Shown here: one piece after another, positions 1 through 7,221 of the stretch
Numbering within the stretch: position 1 is the stretch's first letter
Layout of the letters: each line of letters opens with the position of its first letter
From: Colivivens sp964452915
Lineage (GTDB): Bacteria; Bacteroidota; Bacteroidia; Bacteroidales; Bacteroidaceae
Length of the DNA stretch: 9,614 bases
NCBI GenBank assembly: GCA_964452915.1
Contig: CAYVNW010000060.1
Location: 1 to 9,614 of the forward strand
Reading direction: 5' to 3'
Translations under genes and position numbers: made by a program
The notes under the pieces: generated by a model
Database searches by the model: none
What the model was told of the DNA's origin: nothing
The model's input: the letters and a program-made list of their open reading frames with translations, nothing else

Positions 1-78
1 ACATGAAACAATACAAACACCAAGTACCATTGCAGCAATAGCCACACTTGAACTAAAAAAATAATTTCTTATCTTCAT
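1..78 (-). CDS. Partial lipoprotein precursor (N-terminal 26 codons only)
   Basis: An ATG at 76-78 on the minus strand opens a frame that runs off the left edge. The 26 visible residues begin MKIRNYFF, continue with a hydrophobic segment (VAIAAMVLGVCIV) and end in I-V-S-C, which fits a signal-peptidase II lipobox with Cys26 as the acylated residue. This suggests an exported lipoprotein. The body of the protein lies outside the window, so its function cannot be stated. It follows the small membrane protein gene by 62 bp, with no terminator between, so it may belong to the same operon. The gap is AT-rich and could also hold its own promoter, but I saw no good Bacteroidetes-type match there. The signal-peptide-like composition and the operon-like spacing are the only support. 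Confidence 0.6.
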   Translation of the reverse strand, partial: MKIRNYFFSSSVAIAAMVLGVCIVSC

Positions 79-140
79 TTTACTTTAAAATTTATTTGAT
101 TAATAAAATAATATGTTAGGGATTTTTTAAGTGAACAACC

Positions 141-437
141 TTATGTCATGGAGATTGTGGCAATCTCTGTTTTCTTATATATCTCAGAGGAATCACTTCC
201 AGATGAAACACCAGTCAAGAACATATTGTCAAAACGATTCTTTCTGCCAATTTCATTGTTTGTATTATCATCCAATAGAGTCATATTAAAAATTATATAC
301 ATTACTACCATTACTATGACAAGCAACAATATTGTCAATAGTAGCTTGAAGTTTGAGTTTCTCGTTCGATCTTGTTGAATACCACCTCGTTTTTGATTGT
401 TCGTTAATCTTTGATCAATCATTCGTTTTCGCATCAT
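141..437 (-). CDS. Small single-pass membrane protein, unknown family
   Basis: A 98-aa product if translation starts at the tandem ATGs at 432-437, or 93 aa from the ATG at 420-422. The shorter start overlaps the stop codon of the upstream LRR lipoprotein gene, which suggests translational coupling. The open frame extends further upstream inside the LRR gene, but that part is an out-of-frame shadow. The protein has a basic, Gln/Asn-rich N-terminus (residues 1-30), one strong hydrophobic helix (about 31-51, rich in L, I, V and M) and a polar C-terminus with acidic and basic clusters. The positive-inside rule predicts a cytoplasmic N-terminus and a periplasmic C-terminus of about 47 residues. 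I recognise no family. It is the only protein in the window apart from the CHASE2 sensor that seems to stay in the inner membrane. No catalytic motif is visible. Confidence 0.6.
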   Translation of the reverse strand: MMRKRMIDQRLTNNQKRGGIQQDRTRNSNFKLLLTILLLVIVMVVMYIIFNMTLLDDNTNNEIGRKNRFDNMFLTGVSSGSDSSEIYKKTEIATISMT

Positions 438-1887
438 ATTTTCCCAATCTACTATCCTCCACAATTGATTTAAACTCACTCCAAGGCCACACATTCGCAT
501 AGGCATATTTACAACCTTCAGGAACATACAGAGTCCATCCACTCTCAACGGAAGTTCCGTCTATGCTTTTTATTATATTGCCATAAGTAGACGGAGGAGT
601 AGGACATTTAACAAACAGTTCTCCGATACTATCTGTAATAAACGCATTGTAACCCATCTCCTGCAGCCCAGAACCTATAACAATTTTCTTAAAGCATCCA
701 CAGAATGCATAGTCTCCAATTGTTGTCACAGAATTTGGGATTGCGATGCTTGTCAGTCCTGTGCATCCATAGAATGCATAGTCTCCAATCCAGGTAACAG
801 AATTTGGAATGTCAATGCTTGTCAGTCCTGTACAATTCTGGAATGCAGCGTCTCCAATTGATTCTACAGAGTCTCCCAATTCAAGAGTTTTAATTGTAGA
901 AAGGTCGGAGAAAGCATGCCGTCCTATAGACTTGCTATTGACGTGCACCTTTGTGAACTCCGATCCTCTGAGAAAACAATCATAACCGTCACCATTAGGT
1001 ATGTCGCAATTAATGGTCAGTGTTCCTGTGCAACCTTGAAATGCATAGTATCCAATCGTTGTCACGGAATTTGGTATGATGATGTTCGTCAGTCCTGTGC
1101 ATCCATAGAATGCATAGTCTCCAATCCAGGTAACAGAGTTTGGAATGTCAATGCTTGTCAGTCCTGTACAATTCTGGAATGCATACTCTTCAATAGAAGT
1201 TACCCCTTCGTTTATGATAACTTTATTTGCTTTGAAAATCGCTTGCTTCAAAGAAGTTGCATAAGACGAATAACCAGATGGGATCCAATCACCTTTAATC
1301 CATAACGTTGATTTTAAATCGTAGTACCACGCACAGTGATCATACTCTTCTCCTTGTACGGTCTTGATGAAATCTTCATCATTGACAGTCATTTCCTTTT
1401 CATAAAACTTTAATGAGTCACCAACCTGCAATCTGCCTTTAAAGAATTCAAAGCCTTGTATTGGCAGTATTTGGTCGGTAATGTAATCCAGTTTCACGTC
1501 GTTTACGTCTACATCATATTCGAAATGCGCCACTGCCCTGATCCTGGAAGCGCCAGAAGCAGATTGCGGATCTTTAATAGAATAATAGATATAGCCCTTC
1601 CTCCTATCTGATGTATAACCCGATGTATAATCTGATGCATAGAAATATACTATGACCGTATCATCGCGGGTTACCACACAAGAATCACCAAAATTATAAT
1701 CTACGTCTTGTTCTTGCAGTAGTTCCCATTTACTATGATACAGTTTACTACGGTTTTTACTTGTTACTTCTGCCTCTCTTTGTTCTATATCGAAATCTTC
1801 ATTGTCACTACATGACGCAAATCCCGCATTCATTATCGTTGCCATCAAGACGACAAGCAAACTCCATAAACAAATCTTAGTTTTCAT
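415..1887 (-). CDS. BspA-type leucine-rich repeat surface lipoprotein
   Basis: A 490-aa exported protein. The signal peptide (1-25) ends in F-A-S-C, a slightly atypical lipobox with Cys26 as the lipidated residue. The next residues, S-D-N-E-D, resemble the acidic export signal that sends Bacteroidetes lipoproteins to the cell surface. Residues about 45-200 form a domain I do not recognise. BspA-type LRR (LRR_5) units occupy about 222-290 and 318-405, with repeated I-P-N-S-V-T-x-I-G-x-x-A-F and C-T-G-L-T motifs at a period of roughly 23 residues. The C-terminus (about 426-476) has the usual BspA capping pattern: C-P-T-P-P, then L-Y-V-P-E-G, then W-x-x-F. There is no catalytic motif. In BspA relatives such LRRs bind host or matrix proteins, so a ligand-binding role is inferred. 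The gene starts 33 bp after the LRR-caspase gene, which carries the same repeat class. Two blocks of its LRR region are almost identical at the DNA level. Confidence 0.88.
   Translation of the reverse strand: MKTKICLWSLLVVLMATIMNAGFASCSDNEDFDIEQREAEVTSKNRSKLYHSKWELLQEQDVDYNFGDSCVVTRDDTVIVYFYASDYTSGYTSDRRKGYIYYSIKDPQSASGASRIRAVAHFEYDVDVNDVKLDYITDQILPIQGFEFFKGRLQVGDSLKFYEKEMTVNDEDFIKTVQGEEYDHCAWYYDLKSTLWIKGDWIPSGYSSYATSLKQAIFKANKVIINEGVTSIEEYAFQNCTGLTSIDIPNSVTWIGDYAFYGCTGLTNIIIPNSVTTIGYYAFQGCTGTLTINCDIPNGDGYDCFLRGSEFTKVHVNSKSIGRHAFSDLSTIKTLELGDSVESIGDAAFQNCTGLTSIDIPNSVTWIGDYAFYGCTGLTSIAIPNSVTTIGDYAFCGCFKKIVIGSGLQEMGYNAFITDSIGELFVKCPTPPSTYGNIIKSIDGTSVESGWTLYVPEGCKYAYANVWPWSEFKSIVEDSRLGKYDAKTND
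752..847 (-). repeat. Intragenic LRR direct repeat, downstream copy
   Basis: This 96-bp block matches 1088-1183 at 95 of 96 positions; the only difference is at 802/1138. The offset is 336 bp (112 codons), so the frame is kept. It encodes most of residues 348-379 of the LRR lipoprotein. Weaker similarity continues outward to about 702. Confidence 0.95.
1088..1183 (-). repeat. Intragenic LRR direct repeat, upstream copy
   Basis: Partner of the block at 752-847, with one mismatch in 96 bp. It encodes residues about 236-267 of the LRR lipoprotein. Synonymous positions are conserved too, which points to recent duplication or gene conversion rather than selection on the protein alone. Confidence 0.95.
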
Positions 1888-1920
1888 TGTGATTTTTGAA
1901 TAAATGTAATACCAGAAGGA

Positions 1921-3456
1921 CTATAAACCCATATCTTTCCAAGCATCTTCTAAGTTCTTAGTGGTATTGACTGTTGGAGTTTGCGATTTACGTTGCTTAA
2001 AATTGAGAGACTGACGGCTTACATTCTTCTTCAGATAGTTCGCAAGGTCGCCATAAAATACATACCCTTCAGAATCTTGTATCTTCTTAAGCAGATAATA
2101 CGTAAACAGCCCATGTCCTTGCTCCGGATAGCCTTGTGCCGTTTCATTACCTTGTGCCGCAGAGAAAACTACAATATTACCATTTTCAAGGGTCCCTTCT
2201 TTTGCAGCGATTTCCACACCACGCACTCCTTCATTCACACTTTCGTTGTCACGGTTTATTCCACTGAAGCATGCATCGAGAAATACTGCAGACTGTCTGA
2301 AAGCCAAATCACCGATGCTGGCGTAAAAATCGTCCAGAGCGATTCCGTTTTGAGGCTTTGCACCTCTTACGTCGGTAGGAAGCAAGTATGCCTTGTTATT
2401 ATTCTTTGTATCAGGAACGCCGTGTCCTGCATAATATACGATAAGCGCCTTTTCCTCCCTGTCCTGTATGCTTTTTAGCCAATCAAATTCGTCATCATTG
2501 ATCAGTTGCTTAGTTGCATCTTCCACAATATGTATATTCTCAGACGGGATGCCCAATGTGGTTTTACAGTACTTATTGAAAATGCGGGCATCATGAATCG
2601 CATAAGGTACGTCTGGCGCAAACCGGTAATTCTGATTGCCTATAATCAAAACATAAGTGTCATTGCGAGTTGTATACCCCATAGGGATGACAGTGTCAAT
2701 TTCAGATGTAACATAATCGTAGTCTTCCAAACTTGAATTACTTACGCCACTCTGAGAGTAGTACTTGTTAAGTGCAGTACTTGATATGCCAAAAGTATTG
2801 CAATTATTAGAATTCATATATGATGGAACACGAAGGAGTTCCGCATTGTAGAGTGCATGGCGTGTACTACCGTCTACTTGAACCTCATGCGCGAACACAT
2901 ACTGCCCAATCGTCGCCGTAGGGCTCACTTCCAACACCTGCAAGCCGGTACAATTAATATAAGCCTGATCTTCAATACGGCATTGGTCTGGGATTTTTAC
3001 TGAAGTGATGTTCAAGCAATTTGCAAACGCAATGGTTTCTACCTTGCGCAATTGATTTGGTAGCGAAATTGTTCTCAACCGTGTACAATTATAGAATGCT
3101 CCCCAGCCGATTTCATGCAAGTCCGTACCTTCAAATACAACTTCAGTAAGTTCGTGACAATTCGCAAACGCACACGAGCCTATACGTGTGATACCCCTTC
3201 CTATATGCACACTGCGGACATGCAGTTCTTTCTTTATCCATGGAGCAATGTCATTCTTTAGACTATAATCCGGAATTGAATTATCTTCATCAGAATATTT
3301 TGAGTCTTTTGAGATCTTACTTATTGTCAGCGTCTTTCCATCAAATGACCAAGATGTATTTTTACCACATTTGCCTTGCAGTGTAAAAGAACTTACCTGT
3401 GCACAACATGCACAACTGATCAAAGTCATGCATACCATAAAAATATATCGCTTCAT
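1921..3456 (-). CDS. Secreted BspA-LRR plus caspase-like (peptidase C14) protease
   Basis: A 511-aa protein. The signal peptide covers about 1-20 and probably ends C-C-A-Q; an alternative lipobox, L-I-S-C, would lipidate Cys15. Residues 28-80 match the start of BspA-type proteins (C-G-K-N, W-S-F-D, T-L-T-I, then A-P-W). About five LRR_5 units follow (80-190), with motifs such as I-G-S-C-A-F-A-N-C. After a linker, a caspase-like domain spans about 266-500. It starts at Y-V-L-I-I-G-N-Q-N-Y and has the catalytic His345 in Y-Y-A-G-H-G and Cys396 in D-A-C-F-S-G, so the dyad is intact. C14 enzymes cut after specific residues, often basic ones in prokaryotes; the substrate here is unknown. Export is unusual for this family, since most prokaryotic relatives are cytoplasmic. 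The LRR part may bind a target or hold the protease at the surface. The gene follows the barrel gene by 35 bp. No type IX secretion C-terminal domain is evident. Confidence 0.93.
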   Translation of the reverse strand: MKRYIFMVCMTLISCACCAQVSSFTLQGKCGKNTSWSFDGKTLTISKISKDSKYSDEDNSIPDYSLKNDIAPWIKKELHVRSVHIGRGITRIGSCAFANCHELTEVVFEGTDLHEIGWGAFYNCTRLRTISLPNQLRKVETIAFANCLNITSVKIPDQCRIEDQAYINCTGLQVLEVSPTATIGQYVFAHEVQVDGSTRHALYNAELLRVPSYMNSNNCNTFGISSTALNKYYSQSGVSNSSLEDYDYVTSEIDTVIPMGYTTRNDTYVLIIGNQNYRFAPDVPYAIHDARIFNKYCKTTLGIPSENIHIVEDATKQLINDDEFDWLKSIQDREEKALIVYYAGHGVPDTKNNNKAYLLPTDVRGAKPQNGIALDDFYASIGDLAFRQSAVFLDACFSGINRDNESVNEGVRGVEIAAKEGTLENGNIVVFSAAQGNETAQGYPEQGHGLFTYYLLKKIQDSEGYVFYGDLANYLKKNVSRQSLNFKQRKSQTPTVNTTKNLEDAWKDMGL

Positions 3457-3491
3457 ACCTATTATATTTATTACTATTTGTCAACTAAATA

Positions 3492-4406
3492 CTAAAATCT
3501 TATTTGTAAATACACCCTATTAGAAGTTTGTTTGAATTTTGTTTTACCATTTCCAAAATCACTACTGCTCAATGATTTGTACTCTATATCGCCAGAATTG
3601 GTTTCATATCCAAATCCAATGGATTTCCATGATAAGTTAATGCCAAATGCAGAATAGACACCATGTCCCCACTCACACATAAACTCTGAGAAATTGAGAT
3701 CAGGGCTTCCATCATGCTCGTTATCCTTATCCCTTATTAGAGCGACAGATAACCGGTAGCCAATATGATAATAAACCTGAAACCTTAAATGGGCAAGAGC
3801 ATTGCTCCTTGACATTATAAACGGTGCGATTGTTAACGACGGACCAAGCATCATGCCAAATTCACCCTCATATTTTTCCTGCTCCCATGGCATATAATGA
3901 ATATAATCATCATTAAGGTCGGAGCTATTGTACATTCTTTCTTTTCCATCTTCGTCACAATCAACTTTGAAGTGATGCACGTTCAAGTCAAACCATGTGT
4001 AATCAAACCCGATGCTTACAATATTCGCAATCGGCTTATGTAAGCGATAATTGGTTCCCAACGTAATTGACGCACCCCAATCGGACTCGAAACTGAGGGT
4101 TCTCGAATATTCATTACCTCCTTCTGTTTTCCCCAACGGGACCTCACCGTCTGATTCCATTTTCGCTGTGTTGTAGCCAAAATTACGGTACTTGTTTCTT
4201 TTCCATACATTTCGGACTCTTGTCTCGCCACTGCTCAACGAATGTATTTCTTCTTGCATTTTAAGAATGTCATCAAGCGAAGTAGCCAAGGTCGTATCTT
4301 CTTTTATGTCCAAGATACTCTGTCCGTTTGCCCCGTCCTGAATTTGAGCGGTAGCTTTGTTTGCTAAGGCAAAAGCCACAATTGCCATTAAATAAAATTT
4401 TCTCAT
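3492..4406 (-). CDS. Putative outer-membrane beta-barrel protein, unknown family
   Basis: A 304-aa protein with a clear signal peptide (1-20, ending A-T-A before Gln21). Residues 30-75 are polar and helix-prone. From about 103 onward the chain alternates polar and hydrophobic residues in short strands rich in aromatics and glycine (for example around 108-120, 130-148, 205-220 and 248-268), separated by polar, acidic loops. It ends in R-V-Y-L-Q-I-R-F; a terminal Phe after alternating residues is the usual signal for insertion of barrels by the BAM complex. This points to an outer-membrane barrel of perhaps 8-12 strands. I do not recognise the family and see no TonB box or plug domain. It lies 17 bp after the DUF4384 gene and 35 bp before the LRR-caspase gene, so it could anchor or export its neighbours, but that is inference. 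Confidence 0.75.
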   Translation of the reverse strand: MRKFYLMAIVAFALANKATAQIQDGANGQSILDIKEDTTLATSLDDILKMQEEIHSLSSGETRVRNVWKRNKYRNFGYNTAKMESDGEVPLGKTEGGNEYSRTLSFESDWGASITLGTNYRLHKPIANIVSIGFDYTWFDLNVHHFKVDCDEDGKERMYNSSDLNDDYIHYMPWEQEKYEGEFGMMLGPSLTIAPFIMSRSNALAHLRFQVYYHIGYRLSVALIRDKDNEHDGSPDLNFSEFMCEWGHGVYSAFGINLSWKSIGFGYETNSGDIEYKSLSSSDFGNGKTKFKQTSNRVYLQIRF

Positions 4407-4423
4407 ATAGTAATTTGCTATGT

Positions 4424-5311
4424 TTAAGTTCGTGAATTAATGATTTTAACCCATTTACTACGGTCAACAACCATGTCGCTATCAGCGGATTTTATTCTGT
4501 TCAGCCATTTCTCGAAATCTTCTATACTTAGGCTGTTTGGATGCCGGCGGTCGCCTGTAATGTCTATACATTTAGTGAATGGATTTGGCGAGAAAATGAA
4601 AACGACCTGGTCTAATTCAAGAGGAGCACTTGTTGTCAAGTTATATCCAACAGCCTTAGAGTCGCTATCTGGGTCAAAGAAAACATACTGTTTGTTTGAC
4701 GCTACTTTATGCCGACCTGTTTGGTTATTCTTGTATGGCAACAGACAGCTTGCCGTCTTTTTGGTGCTGTCGAGTAAATATACCGCCACATAGCCCGCCG
4801 CTGGTGTCTTAAATGTTATGTATATACGTTCCTTGTTGCCAAAAGTATTACCTTCATATTTGTTACTTGTCCCGCCACAAAGAATTTTCCAGTCAAACTC
4901 TATCTTCGATTGCTTTATTTCCCGCGCCTTCCCCCAGACTTCTGCAGTGAAAACAATCCTATTGCCATCAGTGGGCGAATACGATACTTTTGGTTCGCGT
5001 GTATCTTCAAGCCATTCCGCTTTTGACATTAAATTGGTTTCCTCAACAAATTGAGAGAGCGTTTCACCGTTTAATTCTGCATCTACCATGTTTGTACTTG
5101 AAGTGATCAACTCGCCAAACGCCTCTTTTATTGCCTCACAACGAGCTCTCCTTATACATTCCACCTTGGCCTCCGAAATAGTGATGTTGTCCTCGTCGCT
5201 CACATACATTGTTGCAATGCCATGTACGTTCATTTTTACCTGTGCATTTGCAGTAAAAGCAAAAACAAGACAGAAAGCCAATAATGATGATAATCTTGTA
5301 AATGTATTCAT
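4424..5311 (-). CDS. Secreted LPP20-like plus DUF4384 domain protein
   Basis: A 295-aa protein with a signal peptide (about 1-23, T-A-N-A before Gln24). Residues about 26-130 resemble the LPP20-like fold: a short strand, then a helix of the form S-E-A-K-V-E-C-I-R-R-A-R-C-E-A-I that reads as the familiar 'A...AR..A' pattern, then strands around 118-126. Residues about 160-245 fit DUF4384: R-I-Y-I-T-F-K-T-P, then G-Y-V-A-V-Y-L-L-D, L-L-P-Y and V-V-F-I-F-S-P-N-P-F. DUF4384 is a beta-rich domain often fused to or encoded beside caspase-like and kinase signalling proteins in bacteria, where its ligand is unknown. Its presence two genes from a caspase-like protease fits that pattern. The final 50 residues form a charged helix and tail. 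Gaps to both neighbours are only 17 bp. No catalytic residues are apparent, so a binding or assembly role in the periplasm is likely. Confidence 0.82.
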   Translation of the reverse strand: MNTFTRLSSLLAFCLVFAFTANAQVKMNVHGIATMYVSDEDNITISEAKVECIRRARCEAIKEAFGELITSSTNMVDAELNGETLSQFVEETNLMSKAEWLEDTREPKVSYSPTDGNRIVFTAEVWGKAREIKQSKIEFDWKILCGGTSNKYEGNTFGNKERIYITFKTPAAGYVAVYLLDSTKKTASCLLPYKNNQTGRHKVASNKQYVFFDPDSDSKAVGYNLTTSAPLELDQVVFIFSPNPFTKCIDITGDRRHPNSLSIEDFEKWLNRIKSADSDMVVDRSKWVKIINSRT

Positions 5312-5328
5312 CTTCGTCCGTTTATATG

Positions 5329-7209
5329 TTATTTAATTGGGATTAAAATCGTTTCTTCATCCTTCATACTTGACATCTGCATCCCGACACCTGCATTTAT
5401 GAATGTAGGGTCACACACGATAAAATCTTTGTCATTATACGTGAAGTAGTCTCCATGAGGTTCTGACAGCGAGGTAAAATGAACTGCCGATGCCAAGTGC
5501 CCGGGGTAATATACCAGCACGCATTCGAGACCAAGCAGGTCACGCACCAAACGCGTGAACAGGATAGAACGATCCTCACAGTCACAATACGGATAATACA
5601 GTGATTCTTCTGCAAAAAAGGCCCGATCATACCCCCAAACCTTATCATCGTATTCGTACTCCAAACCTGTCTGAACAAGGTTGAGCAGCCTGTTTACTGC
5701 ATCCAGTTCCGACAATCCTTGCAGTTCTTTGAGTAATACAGGATACACTTGCTCTTTAACACTTTCATCCATTGGCGTATTAGCATACATTGCCCATCGC
5801 GTTGTAAAATCCTCGCCTACATATGACGTAGGGTACGTATTATAAAAATCGATTAATTCTTTACCGACCTTTACTTTAAAGCATATTTCGGGGTATCGGG
5901 TAGATTGAATCTCTCGTTCATCATAACTTTGCGTACTGAATATCTGCGGGTTGTATATGTATAATGAAAGATCTTGCTCTTTCGGAAACTCAGCCTTACA
6001 TATATATATAGGTTCCGATATTTCCTCCACCGGATAGAAAAATTCATCATCCAGCAAGTAAGCAGACTTATCATATATGAGATGTTTTGAGGCAACAAGA
6101 AGATATAAACGGACATCATCGGATGCGAATCTAACCTTGTAGCCAGATTGGTAGTATAAATAGCCAAGCATCAATGCCGCCTCATTCGTTCCTTTACCAC
6201 AAAATTGATCACATACTTCCTTCAACATCAATAGATAGGCCCAATCACAAAATTGATGTTCTTTGCGTAGTTCCAAGCAGTCATACAGCAGATTATCATA
6301 GTCTTTCGTTGAGAGAACGAGAAGGATATCGGCAATACGGTTTGGAGTTATCTCTCCGATATTTAGTCTCTTGGTTTCGTCGATTCTGACTCGCATTTCA
6401 GTACCGAAGAAAGTGAAGGGCATGTAAGCGAATTCTTTCACAGAGTCAGGAATAGCCACCTCCTTAATTTCCTCAATTGGTTGCGGCTGTTTTGCCTTTT
6501 TTTCAGATGCGCCGGAATCAGTCTCAACCTTCTTTGCTTTGTGTTTTCTCTTACAAAAGAAAAGGAATCTGTCCGTGCCATTGTAAATTACAGGCTTGAC
6601 CTCAGGAACGACAGGGCGTTCAACTCGTGGACTTGAGCCTACTTTTGTCCATGCCTGTCGGACAAACTCAGCATACTCACGGTTGCATTTATCACGAAAA
6701 CTTTCAAATTTATCCCTTGATGCTTTCTTGTACATATTAAACTGGGCCACTATCGAATTAGATGCAGTTGCATCATCATGAACGTTTGTTCCGTTAGGAA
6801 CAGAATCCATCGATCTTGTCACGGTAGCCATGTCGGTATATCGCTGTTGCGATACAAGCCCTTTGTTGGTAAGTTGCTTTTTTACGTATGTGATGTATTG
6901 ATTCGACAATTTGGAAATCGAGTTGGATTGACCTTCCGCAAGAGCATGGATACTCCCGTTGCCTGGGCGGTCCAACGTAATGCGTTGTTGTCTTGATTCA
7001 TCGATTAGCTCCACTTTGCCATTATATGGTATATTTATCACAGTCTGTTCTGTAACATTGGTATTCATTACAAGAGGAAAGCTTTTACCACCTACCTTAT
7101 AAGTCACATTTCCCACGACATGGTATGCAATGAGATTCTGAGCATCACACACTATGGTTCCCACTATGACTAAGGCAAAGAATGCTACTGACTTTTTTAT
7201 ATTAATCAT
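5329..7209 (-). CDS. Secreted FecR-like protein with C-terminal transglutaminase-like peptidase domain
   Basis: A 626-aa protein. The signal peptide covers about 1-24 (C-D-A-Q before Asn25). Residues 27-92 read like a FecR-type beta domain (V-V-G-N-V-T-Y-K-V-G-G-K, later G-K-V-E-L-I-D). A helical, charged region follows (95-190), then a Pro/Val-rich and Lys-rich linker (195-245). The middle part (about 255-500) is mostly unassigned. The C-terminus (about 505-605) is a transglutaminase-like cysteine-peptidase core: Cys544 in Y-C-D-C-E-D-R-S, His571 in Y-Y-P-G-H-L (His577 is an alternative) and Asp600 in V-C-D-P-T-F. The triad is complete, so hydrolysis or transamidation of a peptide or isopeptide bond is possible; the substrate is unknown. 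The order (Cys, His, then Y-N-D-K-D-F-I-V-C-D-P-T) is typical of bacterial transglutaminase-like enzymes. The gene lies directly after the CHASE2 gene (12 bp), and FecR and CHASE2 domains are often encoded side by side elsewhere. Confidence 0.85.
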   Translation of the reverse strand: MINIKKSVAFFALVIVGTIVCDAQNLIAYHVVGNVTYKVGGKSFPLVMNTNVTEQTVINIPYNGKVELIDESRQQRITLDRPGNGSIHALAEGQSNSISKLSNQYITYVKKQLTNKGLVSQQRYTDMATVTRSMDSVPNGTNVHDDATASNSIVAQFNMYKKASRDKFESFRDKCNREYAEFVRQAWTKVGSSPRVERPVVPEVKPVIYNGTDRFLFFCKRKHKAKKVETDSGASEKKAKQPQPIEEIKEVAIPDSVKEFAYMPFTFFGTEMRVRIDETKRLNIGEITPNRIADILLVLSTKDYDNLLYDCLELRKEHQFCDWAYLLMLKEVCDQFCGKGTNEAALMLGYLYYQSGYKVRFASDDVRLYLLVASKHLIYDKSAYLLDDEFFYPVEEISEPIYICKAEFPKEQDLSLYIYNPQIFSTQSYDEREIQSTRYPEICFKVKVGKELIDFYNTYPTSYVGEDFTTRWAMYANTPMDESVKEQVYPVLLKELQGLSELDAVNRLLNLVQTGLEYEYDDKVWGYDRAFFAEESLYYPYCDCEDRSILFTRLVRDLLGLECVLVYYPGHLASAVHFTSLSEPHGDYFTYNDKDFIVCDPTFINAGVGMQMSSMKDEETILIPIK

Positions 7210-7221
7210 GTTTTGCAGATT

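Noticed and set aside
148..378. 76-aa plus-strand frame opposite the small membrane protein
   Set aside because: Hydrophobic stretches arise from the complementary strand; context and the overlap with the upstream gene favour the minus-strand frame.
752..1183. CRISPR-like or mobile-element repeat
   Set aside because: Only two long copies, in frame within an LRR coding region and with protein periodicity, so this is an intragenic duplication.
916..1305. 129-aa plus-strand open frame opposite the LRR lipoprotein
   Set aside because: Its Cys/Ser-rich repeats mirror the LRR codons on the other strand; it is a shadow of the repeat array.
1921..3456. Gingipain or clostripain (C25/C11) protease
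   Set aside because: The Y-Y-A-G-H-G and D-A-C-F-S-G motifs and domain size fit C14 better; there is no gingipain-type propeptide or type IX sorting domain.
3492..4406. TonB-dependent receptor (SusC-like) or a polysaccharide utilisation locus
   Set aside because: At 304 aa the barrel is far too small and has no plug domain; no SusD-like or glycoside hydrolase gene is nearby.
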